44,627 bases of DNA from an uncultured Alphaproteobacteria bacterium. GTDB lineage: Bacteria; Pseudomonadota; Alphaproteobacteria; RF32; CAG-239. Position numbers and translations under genes: made by a program. How positions within the stretch are numbered: position 1 is the stretch's first letter; each line of letters opens with the position of its first letter. Positions 35,765 to 44,448 of this stretch are shown here, piece by piece. The stretch covers positions 1-44,627 of the forward strand of contig CALXTQ010000001.1 of assembly GCA_944391485.1 (NCBI GenBank), read 5' to 3'. Below the pieces are notes generated by a model. That model ran no database searches, was not told the origin of the DNA, and saw only the letters and a list, made by a program, of their open reading frames with translations.

Positions 35765-35793
35765 AAAGAGCCGCTTTATGCGGTTCTTTTTTT
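35765..35793 (+). terminator. Terminator after pyk
   Basis: AAAGAGCCGC pairs with GCGGTTCTTT (wobble included) and is followed by a T7 run. The stretch 35794-35995 holds no gene I can support. Confidence 0.85.
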
Positions 35794-35995
35794 ATCTGCT
35801 GCCATGTATTCAGAATCGGGGTTATCGGGAGATGTTTATCAGTTTGTCTGCAGCGGTGGCTAAGACGGGATATCTCCATATCAGGATGACTGGTACGGGG
35901 AGCTTGTTTGCGACAGCAATCCGGGCTGTGCGGATGGTAGAAACGGAACTGCGCGGCGAAACTGTCTTCCGGCGGTTTGGATTCCTGAATAAATT

Positions 35996-36023
35996 AAAAG
36001 CCCGCTTCATTGAGCAGGCTTTT
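35996..36023. terminator. Terminator of rpmJ (minus strand)
   Basis: AAAAGCCCGCT and AGCAGGCTTTT pair with one wobble. On the minus strand it lies 24 bp after the rpmJ stop. Confidence 0.75.
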
Positions 36024-36046
36024 AAATTTTCAAAAAACTCATCAAA

Positions 36047-36172
36047 TTAACCCTGACGCGCTTTTAATTTCGGGTTCTTTTTGTTGATGACATAGACGCG
36101 GCCTTTGCGGCGGACGATTTTGCAGTCCTTGTCGCGTACTTTTTTTGATTTTAACGAGCTGTAAATTTTCAT
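36047..36172 (-). CDS. rpmJ: 50S ribosomal protein L36
   Basis: The 41-residue product reads [16 protein letters not shown] at the start and ends [21 protein letters not shown], the alphaproteobacterial long L36. It has only one Cys, so it is the zinc-free form. AAAGGATTTGAAAA precedes the ATG. In many bacteria rpmJ lies between secY and rpsM; here that place is empty and the gene is a single unit with its own promoter and terminator. Confidence 0.95.
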   Translation of the reverse strand: MKIYSSLKSKKVRDKDCKIVRRKGRVYVINKKNPKLKARQG

Positions 36173-36204
36173 TTTTCAAATCCTTTTATCTTTGACTTGT
36201 CCGC

Positions 36205-36233
36205 AAAATATGCTAAATGATACTAAATGTCAA
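36205..36233 (-). promoter_or_regulatory. rpmJ promoter
   Basis: On the minus strand TTGACA and TATTTT are 17 bp apart, about 35 bp upstream of the rpmJ start. Confidence 0.65.
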
Positions 36234-36262
36234 TGGTAAAATTGATTTAAAGTGAGGAAAGT

Positions 36263-36943
36263 GTGAAATATTCGGCTTTGGGAGCGATTGCCGCGCTGCT
36301 GGCGGCGGGGCCTGTTCAGGCGCAGATGCCTTATATGGAGGAAGTGAAGGCCTTGGGGGCGGTTGCCGGACAGGGGCTGGCCTGCGGATCGGAAAAATAT
36401 GACACTTTTGAACTGCTGGCACGGGCGATTCTTATTTCCAAGGCGCCAAACAACAAGCTCCAGGCCGATGCGATGTATGCTTATAACGAAGCCAAAGCCA
36501 ATGCCTATGTTTCAAAGCAGATGGACGGATTTTATGAATGCGCGGGAATTAACCGGCGTTTTGACCGGCAGGATATTTTCCGGGCAACGCTGTATCGCGA
36601 CGGCACTATAAAGATGCCCGACGGCAAAATTATTACTCCGCGACAACCGTACGATGCGACCTTGATTTACAATAAGGCGACGGAGGTAGATGCCGACGCT
36701 ATTTATCATGCGGGCGGAAACGAGACTGTCGGCGAAATCAGGATAAAATCGGAGGGGAGTCCGCAGGAAGTCAGAGCCATCTATAATCCGGCGGCCGAAC
36801 AGGCGGTTTCCGTACCTGTTCCGGCGGCGTATGACGGAACGAATGAAAATGCGCTGCCGTCCGGAAATTCGTATGGCGGCGGCAGACGTTCGCCGGCCGC
36901 TGATTCGGGAATCGGGCATCTGAAAAGCAGGTGGCGCGATTAA
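36263..36943 (+). CDS. Secreted protein of unknown function
   Basis: A signal peptide MKYSALGAIAALLAAGPVQA with a probable cut after VQA opens the 226-residue product. The mature part has LARAILISKAPNNKLQADA and DGFYECAGINRRFDRQDIFR, then a Gly/Ser/Pro-rich C-terminus. Two cysteines (in LACGSE and YECAG) could form one disulfide. I do not recognise the family. The start is GTG with GAGGAAA upstream. It is divergent from rpmJ and stands alone; 36944-37066 shows nothing. Confidence 0.65.
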   Translation: MKYSALGAIAALLAAGPVQAQMPYMEEVKALGAVAGQGLACGSEKYDTFELLARAILISKAPNNKLQADAMYAYNEAKANAYVSKQMDGFYECAGINRRFDRQDIFRATLYRDGTIKMPDGKIITPRQPYDATLIYNKATEVDADAIYHAGGNETVGEIRIKSEGSPQEVRAIYNPAAEQAVSVPVPAAYDGTNENALPSGNSYGGGRRSPAADSGIGHLKSRWRD

Positions 36944-37066
36944 ACGGTCTGCGAAACCGCTTTAGGATTGTTTGCAAAAAGGAAATTCCGAGGTTAGATT
37001 CATCGTCGTTTTGCAACGGATATTTACTGGTTCAGGTCTGCCGCCTCAGAAGGCAGAGAATATCTG

Positions 37067-37840
37067 TCAGTCAAACATGCCACGCTGGTTCATGAAATTA
37101 TAAAATTCATTGCCGTAGATCATGGCCAGTTCCTCGTCGGGGACAGCGCGCCGGAGACTGCCCCGGGGGGCTGGTACTTCCCGCTCGTTTTTCAGGCCGA
37201 GGATGTTTAAAATTCTGTTTCTGGTCTTTAAGGATGGGCACCAATTTTCAACCAGCGGGCCGCCGTCGGAGCGGCGTTTCCCGGTTTTTTCCTCCAGAAA
37301 TTTTGAAAAACGGCGTTTTTCGTCATTTATGCGATCGTTGGCGGAACCTTTGGTCGCGCGGCTGAATTCGATGATGTCTTCGGGCGGAAATCCGGAGCAG
37401 GCTCCGGAAATGACGGCTACATAGCTGCGGATCTGAGTTGGTTCGATGTGAGCGGCTTTAAGTTCCGGGTTGAGCGTCGTCAGCTCGTTATACATACGGC
37501 GGATGGCAAACAGGCTTTTTGATTTTGCCGCTTTCATATATTCGCCGGCAATCTGTTCTTCTTTGTTGCAAAGTCCTTTTTCCAGAATTTCGTATACGCG
37601 CATCGGCTTCATCAGCGCTTCAAATTCCAGCGGCGGCATGCCGTCGGGAAAGTCGTATTGATGATAGATACCGGAAATGCCCAGCGCTTCTTCCATGCGT
37701 CTGACCGGAGAGTAGTTGTCGTAGTTCAGGGAGGCAAACAAACTGTCGAGACCGGCGCGGTATTCTTTGGGGACGGAAGCATAAACAGCGCGTTTGATTT
37801 CCAAACTATGGGCTTTGCCAAAATGGGACGCTTGCTTCAT
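37067..37840 (-). CDS. Unknown protein, 257 residues
   Basis: I do not recognise this family. The product is soluble in appearance, helix-rich and basic in its middle, with segments such as VRRMEEALGISGIYHQYDFP, YEILEKGLCNKEEQIAGEYM and RFSKFLEEKTGKRRSDGG, and LAMIYGNEFYNFMNQRGMF at the end. AGGAGAACGGCA precedes the ATG at 37840; the open frame continues upstream only as antisense of ettA. It is divergent from ettA and shares a -35 with it. Confidence 0.7.
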   Translation of the reverse strand: MKQASHFGKAHSLEIKRAVYASVPKEYRAGLDSLFASLNYDNYSPVRRMEEALGISGIYHQYDFPDGMPPLEFEALMKPMRVYEILEKGLCNKEEQIAGEYMKAAKSKSLFAIRRMYNELTTLNPELKAAHIEPTQIRSYVAVISGACSGFPPEDIIEFSRATKGSANDRINDEKRRFSKFLEEKTGKRRSDGGPLVENWCPSLKTRNRILNILGLKNEREVPAPRGSLRRAVPDEELAMIYGNEFYNFMNQRGMFD

Positions 37841-37867
37841 TGCCGTTCTCCTGTTTTTGTTTTGTCC

Positions 37868-37918
37868 AGTATAGACCAAAATAATTAAGATTGCAACTTG
37901 TTTAATTTTGGGTATACT
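37868..37918. promoter_or_regulatory. Divergent promoters sharing one palindromic -35
   Basis: TTGCAA (37891-37896) is its own reverse complement. On the plus strand TATACT (37913-37918) is 16 bp away; on the minus strand TATACT (37868-37873 complement) is 17 bp away. One hexamer can therefore serve ettA and the unknown gene in opposite directions. Confidence 0.6.
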
Positions 37919-37949
37919 CGGGGCAAAATAATAATGTGAGGAGTATAAA

Positions 37950-39629
37950 ATGGCATCGTACCAGTATATTTTTGTCATGCAGAATCTGACCAAGGTTTTT
38001 CCGGGCGGCAAGGAACTGTTTAAGGGGATTACCCTGTCGTTTCTGCCGGGCGCCAAAATTGGTGTTCTGGGCGTGAACGGCGCCGGAAAGTCCACCCTGC
38101 TGAAGATTATGGCTGGGGTCGACAAGGAGTTTAACGGCGAGGCCTGGGCGGCGGACGGCGTCAGGGTAGGATATCTGGAACAGGAACCGAAACTGGATCC
38201 GGCCAAAAACGTTATGGAAAATATTATGGACGGTTTGGGCGAAACCCGCGATCTGCTGAAGAAATTCGAGGAAGTATCGGCCAAATTTGCCGAACCGATG
38301 AGCGATGACGAGATGAACGCTCTGATTGAGGAGCAGGCCGCCCTGTCCGAAAAGATTGATGCCTGCGATGGCTGGAATCTGGAAAGAACCATTGAAATTG
38401 CCATGGATGCCCTGCGTTGTCCGCCGGCCGAGGCTGACGTTACCAAGCTGTCCGGCGGCGAGAAACGTCGCGTCGCGCTGTGTCGCCTTCTGCTGCAAAA
38501 GCCCGATATGCTGCTTCTGGACGAACCGACCAACCATCTGGACGCCGAATCGGTGGCCTGGTTGGAAAATCACCTGAAAGAATATAAGGGGACGGTGGTA
38601 ATGGTTACCCACGACCGCTATTTCCTCGATAATGTTACCGGGTGGATTCTGGAGCTTGACCGCGGACAGGGTATTCCGTACGAAGGCAATTATTCGTCGT
38701 GGCTGGAGCAGAAACAAAAACGTCTGGAGCAGGAAGCGCGCGAAGAAAGCGCCCGTCAGAAAACGCTGGCCAACGAGCTGGAATGGATACGCAAGAATCC
38801 GAAAGCCCGCCAGGCAAAATCCAAGGCGCGTATCAACGCTTATGACGAGCTTTTGAACGCGGCGACAAAAGATAAGATTACGCAGGCGCATATCAATATT
38901 CCGATGACGGACCGTCTGGGAGATCTGGTTATTGAAGCGAACAATATTTCCAAAGGTTACGGCGACCGCCTGTTGATTGACAATCTGTCATTCAAAATTC
39001 CCAAGGGCGCGATTGTCGGCATTATCGGTCCGAACGGCGCCGGCAAAACAACTTTGTTCCGGATGATAACCGGGCAGGAAAAACCGGATTCCGGCGAAAT
39101 CAGAATCGGCGAAACGGTTGATCTCGGTTATGTCGATCAAAGCCGCGACGAGCTGGATCCGAACAAAAACGTCTGGGAAGAAATTTCCGACGGGCTGGAT
39201 ATGATACAGCTCGGGAAAAAGGAGATGCCGTCGCGCGCTTATGTGGGACAGTTCAATTTCAAAGGCGGTGACCAGCAGAAAAAGGTCGGACAATTGTCCG
39301 GCGGCGAACGCAACCGCGTGCATCTGGCAAAAATGCTTAAGAAAGGCGCCAATGTCATTCTGCTTGACGAACCGACCAACGATCTGGACGTCGATACGCT
39401 GCGGTCTCTGGAAGAGGGGATTATGGAATATCCGGGCTGCGTGCTGGTAACGTCGCACGACCGGTGGTTTTTGGACCGTCTGGCCACGCATATTCTCGCT
39501 TATGAGGGCGACAGTCAGGTTGTGTGGTTTGAAGGAAATTTTGAGGAATACGAGAAGGACAAAAAGCGCCGTCTGGGAGAGGAAGCCTGCAATCCGCATG
39601 CCATCCGCTATAAGAAGCTGACCCGCTGA
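37950..39629 (+). CDS. ettA: Energy-dependent translational throttle protein EttA
   Basis: EttA (559 residues) is an ABC-F protein that binds the ribosomal E site and couples translation to the ATP/ADP ratio. Two ATPase domains are visible, with Walker [10 protein letters not shown] and GPNGAGKTT, signatures LSGGEKRR and LSGGERNR, and Walker [12 protein letters not shown] and [11 protein letters not shown]. The linker and the [20 protein letters not shown] segment are typical. Several long antisense frames run through it and are not genes. GTGAGGAGTATAAA precedes the ATG. Confidence 0.96.
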   Translation: MASYQYIFVMQNLTKVFPGGKELFKGITLSFLPGAKIGVLGVNGAGKSTLLKIMAGVDKEFNGEAWAADGVRVGYLEQEPKLDPAKNVMENIMDGLGETRDLLKKFEEVSAKFAEPMSDDEMNALIEEQAALSEKIDACDGWNLERTIEIAMDALRCPPAEADVTKLSGGEKRRVALCRLLLQKPDMLLLDEPTNHLDAESVAWLENHLKEYKGTVVMVTHDRYFLDNVTGWILELDRGQGIPYEGNYSSWLEQKQKRLEQEAREESARQKTLANELEWIRKNPKARQAKSKARINAYDELLNAATKDKITQAHINIPMTDRLGDLVIEANNISKGYGDRLLIDNLSFKIPKGAIVGIIGPNGAGKTTLFRMITGQEKPDSGEIRIGETVDLGYVDQSRDELDPNKNVWEEISDGLDMIQLGKKEMPSRAYVGQFNFKGGDQQKKVGQLSGGERNRVHLAKMLKKGANVILLDEPTNDLDVDTLRSLEEGIMEYPGCVLVTSHDRWFLDRLATHILAYEGDSQVVWFEGNFEEYEKDKKRRLGEEACNPHAIRYKKLTR

Positions 39630-39638
39630 TCTGTTGAG

Positions 39639-39665
39639 AATCCCGCTTTACGGCGGGATTTTTTT
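39639..39665 (+). terminator. Terminator after ettA
   Basis: AATCCCGC pairs with GCGGGATT and is followed by a T-run. Confidence 0.85.
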
Positions 39666-39758
39666 AGAACTTTTTGCCTATTTTGCGGCCTCTTTAAAAG
39701 GGGCCGTTTTTAATTATATGAATCTGCGGATTTGATAATTTGACGAGGTCTTTTCAGA

Positions 39759-40169
39759 ATGCGACTATGGTCTTTACATCCCAGATATTTTGACAGACAG
39801 GGCTTTTTTGCCCTGTGGCGGAATGCTCTCCTGGCGCAAAAGGCGCTGGCCGGAGAGGCCGGGAAGTTTCGGAACCATCCGCAGCTGGAAAAATTTCGCA
39901 AATGCGAGAGTCCGCTTAAAGCCATCGGGACGTATTTGTCCTTTATTGCCTCCGAAGGATTGCGGCGCGGGTATAATATGTCTCATGAAAAAATTATCTG
40001 TCCGAATTTTGACGAAGACGTAATGGCTGTTAATGGCAATCAGCTTGCTTTTGAGGTAAAACATCTGCGGAAAAAACTTTTGGATCGGCATCAACCCTGC
40101 GTTTTGTCTGACAAAACCGCGGGAGATCCCGATTTGAACCCGGTTTTTTGTATCCGGTCCGCAAAATGA
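39759..40169 (+). CDS. Pyrimidine-dimer DNA glycosylase family protein (Pyr_excise-like)
   Basis: The 136-residue product opens MRLWSLHPRYFDRQGFFALW, then RNALLAQKALAGEAG, FRNHPQLEKFRKCESPLKAI and SEGLRRGYN, which is the pattern I know from bacterial homologues of the T4 endonuclease V family. Such proteins are annotated as excising UV-induced pyrimidine dimers, though most are untested. The C-terminus after about residue 100 is less typical. GAGG lies about 10 bp before the ATG. It stands alone between ettA and cspA. Confidence 0.6.
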   Translation: MRLWSLHPRYFDRQGFFALWRNALLAQKALAGEAGKFRNHPQLEKFRKCESPLKAIGTYLSFIASEGLRRGYNMSHEKIICPNFDEDVMAVNGNQLAFEVKHLRKKLLDRHQPCVLSDKTAGDPDLNPVFCIRSAK

Positions 40170-40259
40170 GTTTGCAGCAGGGCGGCGAAAAGTGATTTTT
40201 CACGCGGAGCAGGCGGTGCGCCAATTTAGTTTAATTTTTTTAATATAAGGGGTTTTTCA

Positions 40260-40466
40260 ATGTTAAACGGAACGGTTAAATGGTTCAATACAAAAAAAGG
40301 TTACGGATTTATTCAGCCTTCAAGCGGTGAGAGGGATATTTTTGTGCATATTACGGCTTTGGAAAAATCCGGGCTCAGCAGCCTGTCTGACGGTCAGGCC
40401 GTCGGATACGAAATTTATGAGGACAGAGGACGCAAGGCGGCCGGCAATATTACGCTGCTGAATTAG
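40260..40466 (+). CDS. cspA: Cold-shock domain protein
   Basis: The 68-residue product is a single cold-shock domain: NGTVKWFNTKKGYGFIQPSS (RNP1) and RDIFVHITALEKSGL (RNP2). It binds single-stranded nucleic acid as an RNA chaperone. Some members are cold-induced and others constitutive; which applies here is not readable. AAGGGGTTTTTCA precedes the ATG. A GTGA/TCAC hairpin lies in the upstream region. Confidence 0.93.
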   Translation: MLNGTVKWFNTKKGYGFIQPSSGERDIFVHITALEKSGLSSLSDGQAVGYEIYEDRGRKAAGNITLLN

Positions 40467-40485
40467 AACGGCAATTGGAAAAGAG

Positions 40486-40508
40486 CCGCCCGGAAGGGCG
40501 GTTTTTTT
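40486..40508. terminator. Terminator after cspA
   Basis: CCGCCC and GGGCGG pair around GGAA and are followed by seven T. The minus-strand gene at 40507 ends in this T-run, so the hairpin may also serve it in the other direction. Confidence 0.85.
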
Positions 40509-41436
40509 AACGGTAGCGGTCAAATGCCGGCGTATAACCCGCAGTGTTTCTTTTATGCGCGGAGCTAAGATGGATTTGTGCGCGGAGGCTGTTTTGCGTT
40601 TTTTGAAGTTTTTGGGATATCACAAATTTTCTGCCGCGGTCTTCCGGGTTTTTTAACGGAGAAAGCCGCTGATATTCCGCATAGTAAAGTCCGGACAGCT
40701 CTTTGAGCAGATAAACGCGCATGGAGCATTGCCGCGCGCGGTCCAGCCCGGTTTCGTTAATCAGATAATAGGCCGTGCGAAAGCTTTTTTCGCGGGCTTC
40801 AAACGGCACGCCCGGTTCTTTTCCCCGGTTGATGAGTTGTCGATAATAATCGCGGGAAACTTGTCTGAGGGTTTCGCGGTATTCTTTGTTGAAAATTTCG
40901 CTATCGCTGGTTTTGCGGTAGGCCGCCTTGATTATCTCGTATTTTAATTCGGCGGAAATGCGGAGATGTTTGGCCTTGAGCATGACGCCGTAAAGGGTGG
41001 AATCGGATTTTTCGCGCGGCGCCAGCTTGACAATGCTACGGCAGATTTCCGCCTGAATAATGTGATTGCCCGGGTGATAGTTTTCATGGCAGATGGCCAG
41101 ATTCTTATAGCAGTGGATTTTCTGTTCGTCGGTCATCAGAGGCAGAATTTTATTGAGGTTGGATATCTGTTTGAGCGAATCGTAATCATCGGGATCATCT
41201 TTGTTGTAATAATCCTGCAGGTCACTGAATGTTTCGATAATATCCGCCATGAGGGGCAGGGTTTTGTTTTTGGCGCTGCGGCGGATTTCGTCATAGTTGA
41301 TAAAGGAGGCGTCTTCGTTCAACTTGGCTTCTTTCAGCAGAATATGTTTAGCCTCGCTGATCTTCCAACCGACACAGAGAGCCCGCACTTGGCCGAGAAG
41401 CTGGCGTTGTCCGGGTTTTCTGACGTTCTGGTTCAT
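40507..41436 (-). CDS. Unknown helical protein, 309 residues
   Basis: I do not recognise the family. The product is rich in helices with repeat-like character (for example YKNLAICHENYHPGNHIIQA, AELKYEIIKAAYRKT and YLLKELSGLYYAEYQRLS), which may hint at a TPR-like fold, but no clear 34-residue periodicity was established. No signal or membrane segment is present. AAAGGATTCTTCC precedes the ATG. It follows the GNAT gene by 11 bp and probably shares its transcript. Confidence 0.65.
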   Translation of the reverse strand: MNQNVRKPGQRQLLGQVRALCVGWKISEAKHILLKEAKLNEDASFINYDEIRRSAKNKTLPLMADIIETFSDLQDYYNKDDPDDYDSLKQISNLNKILPLMTDEQKIHCYKNLAICHENYHPGNHIIQAEICRSIVKLAPREKSDSTLYGVMLKAKHLRISAELKYEIIKAAYRKTSDSEIFNKEYRETLRQVSRDYYRQLINRGKEPGVPFEAREKSFRTAYYLINETGLDRARQCSMRVYLLKELSGLYYAEYQRLSPLKNPEDRGRKFVISQKLQKTQNSLRAQIHLSSAHKRNTAGYTPAFDRYR

Positions 41437-41447
41437 GGAAGAATCCT

Positions 41448-41885
41448 TTAGAGGTTTTTGACCATTCGGGCGAAGGTGATGCCGTTTTCTTCAAAAATTT
41501 CGCCCTCCTGCCGGTATCCGAGTTTTTCGTAAAAATTAACGACGGAAAGCATGGCATGCATCACAATCCGCGAATAGCCCGCTTCTTTGGCGCGGTGTTC
41601 GGCATATCTGACCAGTTCGCGCCCGATGCCTTCGCCCTGATATTTGTTGTCGACGGCAACCTGCATCATTCTGATTTCCTCATTGTTGACGGGAGCAAGA
41701 ATCAGGCCGCCGACCAGAGCGTCGTCCAGACTTTCGATACAGCCGATATGAAGATATCCCGCTTCTTTGTTGCGGTGCATGTCCAAAAACTTCAGCCCCA
41801 GAGGTTCCAGCAGAATTTTGTAGCGAAGCTGGACCAGATCATCATAACGCGATGAACCGAAATCTATATCAATCATTTTTTTCAT
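41448..41885 (-). CDS. GNAT-family N-acetyltransferase
   Basis: The 145-residue product has the GNAT acetyl-CoA loop [15 protein letters not shown] (about residues 76-90) and the later [29 protein letters not shown] is the preceding strand. The substrate cannot be predicted. The ATG at 41885 has a perfect GGAGGT about 7 bp upstream; an upstream non-ATG start at 41942 is rejected. Confidence 0.9.
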   Translation of the reverse strand: MKKMIDIDFGSSRYDDLVQLRYKILLEPLGLKFLDMHRNKEAGYLHIGCIESLDDALVGGLILAPVNNEEIRMMQVAVDNKYQGEGIGRELVRYAEHRAKEAGYSRIVMHAMLSVVNFYEKLGYRQEGEIFEENGITFARMVKNL

Positions 41886-42020
41886 GGCGTACCTCCGGAC
41901 TGGTTTCTTTTTATTATAAGCATAGTTTCGTCTGACAATCAATATGATTTGTGTTGCTTAATCGGCGTTTTTACATTATCTATTATTCAAATATTGTTTT
42001 TAAATGGATTGAAAAGAAAT

Positions 42021-43826
42021 ATGACAACCGATTTGAGTCTTATCAGAAACTTTGCGATTATCGCCCATATTGACCACGGAAAATCGACTCTTGCCGACCG
42101 CCTGATTGAATACTGCGGCGGTCTGGAACGCCGCGAGATGACCGAACAGGTGCTGGACTCGATGGACATTGAAAAGGAGCGCGGTATTACGATTAAAGCT
42201 CAGACCGTGCGCCTGAACTACCGGGCCAAAGACGGCAAAACCTATCAGCTGAACCTGATGGATACGCCGGGGCATGTGGATTTTTCCTATGAGGTTTCGC
42301 GCTCGCTGGCCTCTTGCGAAGGGTCCGTGCTGGTTGTGGACGCCACGCAGGGCGTTGAGGCGCAGACGCTTGCCAATGTGTATCTGGCGTTGGACAACAA
42401 TCACGAGATTGTGCCGGTGCTGAACAAGGTTGATTTGCCGTCTGCCGAGCCGGAGCGCGTCAAACAGCAGATTGAGGACGTTATCGGACTGGACGCGTCC
42501 GACGCGGTGGAGACTTCCGGTAAAACGGGACTGGGCGTTGAGAATCTGCTCGAGGCCATTGTTCAGCGCCTGCCCGCGCCGCAGGGCGACGCGTCTGCCC
42601 CGCTGAAGGCTCTGCTGATTGACAGCTGGTATGACCCCTATCTGGGCGTGATTATTCTGGTGCGGATAAAAGACGGCGTGCTGAAGAAGAAAATGCAGAT
42701 CCGCATGATGAGCAACAACGCGACGTATCAGGTGGAGAAGGTCGGCGTCTTTACGCCGAAAATGCAGGATATTGACGCCCTGTATCCCGGCGAGGTCGGA
42801 TTTATTACCGCCAGTATCAAGAGCGTCAGCGACTGCCGCGTCGGCGATACGATTACCGACAACAAAATGCCCTGCGCGACGCCGCTGCACGGGTTTAAAC
42901 CGTCGATCCCCGTGGTGTTCTGCTCTATTTTTCCGGTTGACAGCAGCCAGTACGAGAGCCTGAAAGACGCGCTTGCCAAACTGAAGCTGAATGATGCCAG
43001 CATCGATTATCAGAATGAAAATTCCGCAGCGCTGGGGCTTGGTTTTCGCTGCGGTTTTCTGGGGCTGCTGCATATGGAAATTATTCAGGAGCGTCTTAAC
43101 CGCGAGTTTGATCTGGACCTGATTACGACGGCGCCGTCGGTGGCTTATAAAATTCATCTGACCAACGGCGACGACATCACGCTGCATAATCCCGCCGATA
43201 TGCCCGATCCGTCGCAAATCCGCGCGATTGAAGAACCGATGGTTAAGGCGACGATTATGGTGCCGGACGAATATCTGGGCGCGGTGCTCAAGCTCTGCAC
43301 CGAACGCCGGGGCGAGCAGCACGAGCTGACTTATGTCGGCAACCGGGCGATGGTGGTTTATAAAATTCCATTAAATGAAATCGTGTTTGATTTTTATGAC
43401 CGCCTGAAATCGATTACCAGCGGATACGCCAGTTTTGACTATGAGCTGGTCGGTTATGAGGAATCGGATTTGGTCAAGGTGCAGATTTTGATTAATGAAG
43501 AGCCGGTCGACGCGCTGGCGTTTTTGTGCCACCGCTCGGAGGCCGAATCCCGCGGGCGTCAGATTTGCGAGCGTCTGAAGGATCTGATTCCGCGGCATTT
43601 GTTCAAAATTCCGATACAGGCGGCCATCGGCGGACGCGTGGTGGCGCGCGAAACCATATCGGCGCTGCGCAAAGATGTTACGGCTAAATGTTACGGCGGC
43701 GACGTAACCCGCAAACGCAAGCTTTTGGACAAGCAGAAAAAAGGCAAACAGCGCATGCGCCAGTTCGGCAAGGTTGAAGTTCCGCAAAGCGCCTTTATAG
43801 AGGCGCTTCGCATCGGCGACAACTAA
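42021..43826 (+). CDS. lepA: Elongation factor 4 (LepA)
   Basis: LepA (601 residues) is a ribosome-associated GTPase. G motifs are clear: AHIDHGKST (G1), ERGITIKAQ (G2), DTPGHVDF (G3) and NKVD (G4). The later [20 protein letters not shown] and the C-terminal [20 protein letters not shown] are LepA-specific. The ATG at 42021 fits the family start [11 protein letters not shown]; an upstream ATG at 41949 would add 24 residues. The stop lies inside the A-rich arm of the first palindromic repeat, which would also be its terminator. Confidence 0.97.
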   Translation: MTTDLSLIRNFAIIAHIDHGKSTLADRLIEYCGGLERREMTEQVLDSMDIEKERGITIKAQTVRLNYRAKDGKTYQLNLMDTPGHVDFSYEVSRSLASCEGSVLVVDATQGVEAQTLANVYLALDNNHEIVPVLNKVDLPSAEPERVKQQIEDVIGLDASDAVETSGKTGLGVENLLEAIVQRLPAPQGDASAPLKALLIDSWYDPYLGVIILVRIKDGVLKKKMQIRMMSNNATYQVEKVGVFTPKMQDIDALYPGEVGFITASIKSVSDCRVGDTITDNKMPCATPLHGFKPSIPVVFCSIFPVDSSQYESLKDALAKLKLNDASIDYQNENSAALGLGFRCGFLGLLHMEIIQERLNREFDLDLITTAPSVAYKIHLTNGDDITLHNPADMPDPSQIRAIEEPMVKATIMVPDEYLGAVLKLCTERRGEQHELTYVGNRAMVVYKIPLNEIVFDFYDRLKSITSGYASFDYELVGYEESDLVKVQILINEEPVDALAFLCHRSEAESRGRQICERLKDLIPRHLFKIPIQAAIGGRVVARETISALRKDVTAKCYGGDVTRKRKLLDKQKKGKQRMRQFGKVEVPQSAFIEALRIGDN

Positions 43827-43951
43827 AAAACTCGTCTAATGGCCAACTAGTACAGGATTAGCGGGCAAAATAAATGCTCATGTACCAATATGTACACTGC
43901 GCTTTATTTTCCCTAAATCCTTACTATTTGACTCATTATCCGAGTTTTTTT
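43825..43951. repeat. Long palindromic repeat, copy 1 (127 bp)
   Basis: The entire unit folds on itself. AAAAAACTCG (43825-43834) pairs with CGAGTTTTTT (43941-43950), then GGCCAACTAGTACAGGATT pairs imperfectly with its partner arm near 43915-43931, AAAATAAA with TTTATTTT, and CATGTAC (43879-43885) meets GTAC (43892-43895) across a six-base loop. The final CGAG-T7 makes it terminator-like for lepA. No ORF or transposase is inside. Confidence 0.75.
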
Positions 43952-43952
43952 C

Positions 43953-44080
43953 AAAAGCTTGTCTAACGGCCGATTAATACAGATTTGTCGGATAAGCCGG
44001 TCGACCATGTACTTTTTTGTACACTGGGTCGTCCGTCTTTCCTAAAATCTTATTACTCGCCTCATTATCCGAGTTTTTTT
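43953..44080. repeat. Long palindromic repeat, copy 2 (128 bp)
   Basis: It begins AAAAGCTTGTCTAACGG and ends CTCATTATCCGAGTTTTTTT, close to copy 1. The apical CATGTAC-N6-GTACACTG is kept (44006-44026), but the middle stem has changed to GCCGGTCGAC/GTCGTCCG in place of the AT-rich stem of copy 1, and both still pair. Confidence 0.75.
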
Positions 44081-44081
44081 C

Positions 44082-44127
44082 AAAAGCTTGTCTAATGGTT
44101 TTCTAGAGTCATTATCTTAACTTTTTT
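44082..44127. repeat. Shortened palindromic repeat, copy 3 (46 bp)
   Basis: AAAAGCTTGTCTAATGG repeats the outer left arm and CATTATCTTAACTTTTTT the outer right arm, with the middle ~80 bp lost and replaced by a short linker. The arms still pair and a T-run follows. Confidence 0.6.
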
Positions 44128-44156
44128 GTTTTCGGCAATTTTATAAAAAATCTTTT

Positions 44157-44187
44157 CGCCTGCCAAGGGGCGGCAAGGGCTTTTTTC
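44157..44187 (+). terminator. Terminator upstream of the structured RNA
   Basis: GCC-TGCC and GGCA-AGGGC pair with a small bulge and are followed by six T. It would insulate the following promoter from transcripts coming from lepA. Confidence 0.55.
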
Positions 44188-44205
44188 GTTGTTAAAATTT
44201 CTTAA

Positions 44206-44233
44206 TTGAAAATTAGCAAAATGGCGTTATACT
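44206..44233 (+). promoter_or_regulatory. Promoter of the structured RNA
   Basis: TTGAAA (44206-44211) and TATACT (44228-44233) are 16 bp apart, each one base from consensus except for one more change in the -10. The predicted start is near 44240. Confidence 0.7.
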
Positions 44234-44239
44234 AAGCTT

Positions 44240-44416
44240 GCTAAGGGAAATGGTTAGCCCGTGGCGGAGCCTTCAAGCTCCTTAACGAGAACCTATTTAA
44301 CCTCCGGTTTTCGGAGGATGACGCGATATAAGCCGCTCTGCGGACGAATAAGCGTGCTGTCTTGGTACAGTTTGAAGCTCCTCCACCTTTTCGTTTGAAA
44401 AGGTGGTTTTGTTTTT
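44240..44416 (+). ncRNA. Candidate structured small RNA or leader, about 175 nt
   Basis: It lies between a promoter and an intrinsic terminator. GTGGCGGAGCCTTCAA (44261-44276) pairs over a long range with TTGAAGCTCCTCCAC (44372-44386), enclosing hairpins CCTCCG/CGGAGG (44301-44317) and CCGC/GCGG (44333-44343). The 3' arm of the closing stem overlaps the terminator stem, so the two are mutually exclusive. The size and closed-stem shape recall 6S RNA, but I do not see sequence motifs that prove this. It could equally be an attenuator leader of the XRE gene downstream. Confidence 0.55.
44383..44416 (+). terminator. Terminator of the structured RNA
   Basis: CCACCTTTTC and GAAAAGGTGG pair perfectly around GTTT and are followed by TTTTGTTTTT. 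It ends 33 bp before the XRE gene. Confidence 0.85.
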
Positions 44417-44448
44417 AATTTAACAAAATCAAGAGGAGTTGACGAAAA

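Noticed and set aside
35833..36050. Plus-strand ORF of about 72 codons after pyk
   Set aside because: It overlaps the rpmJ terminator and the rpmJ stop region, and the product resembles no family.
37841..38533. Upstream extension of the 257-residue minus-strand gene to 488 residues
   Set aside because: The added part is antisense to the conserved ABC-F gene ettA; the ATG at 37840 has a strong ribosome-binding site.
37902..38891. 329-codon minus-strand ORF opposite ettA
   Set aside because: It is antisense to the first ATPase domain of EttA and has no family features.
42000..43322. 440-codon minus-strand ORF opposite lepA
   Set aside because: It is a shadow frame of lepA, rich in His, Gln and Arg as expected for antisense of a conserved gene.
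44240..44416. Firm call of 6S RNA, tmRNA or SRP RNA for the structured RNA
   Set aside because: The tmRNA and SRP signature sequences are absent, and 6S is supported only by size and closing stem.
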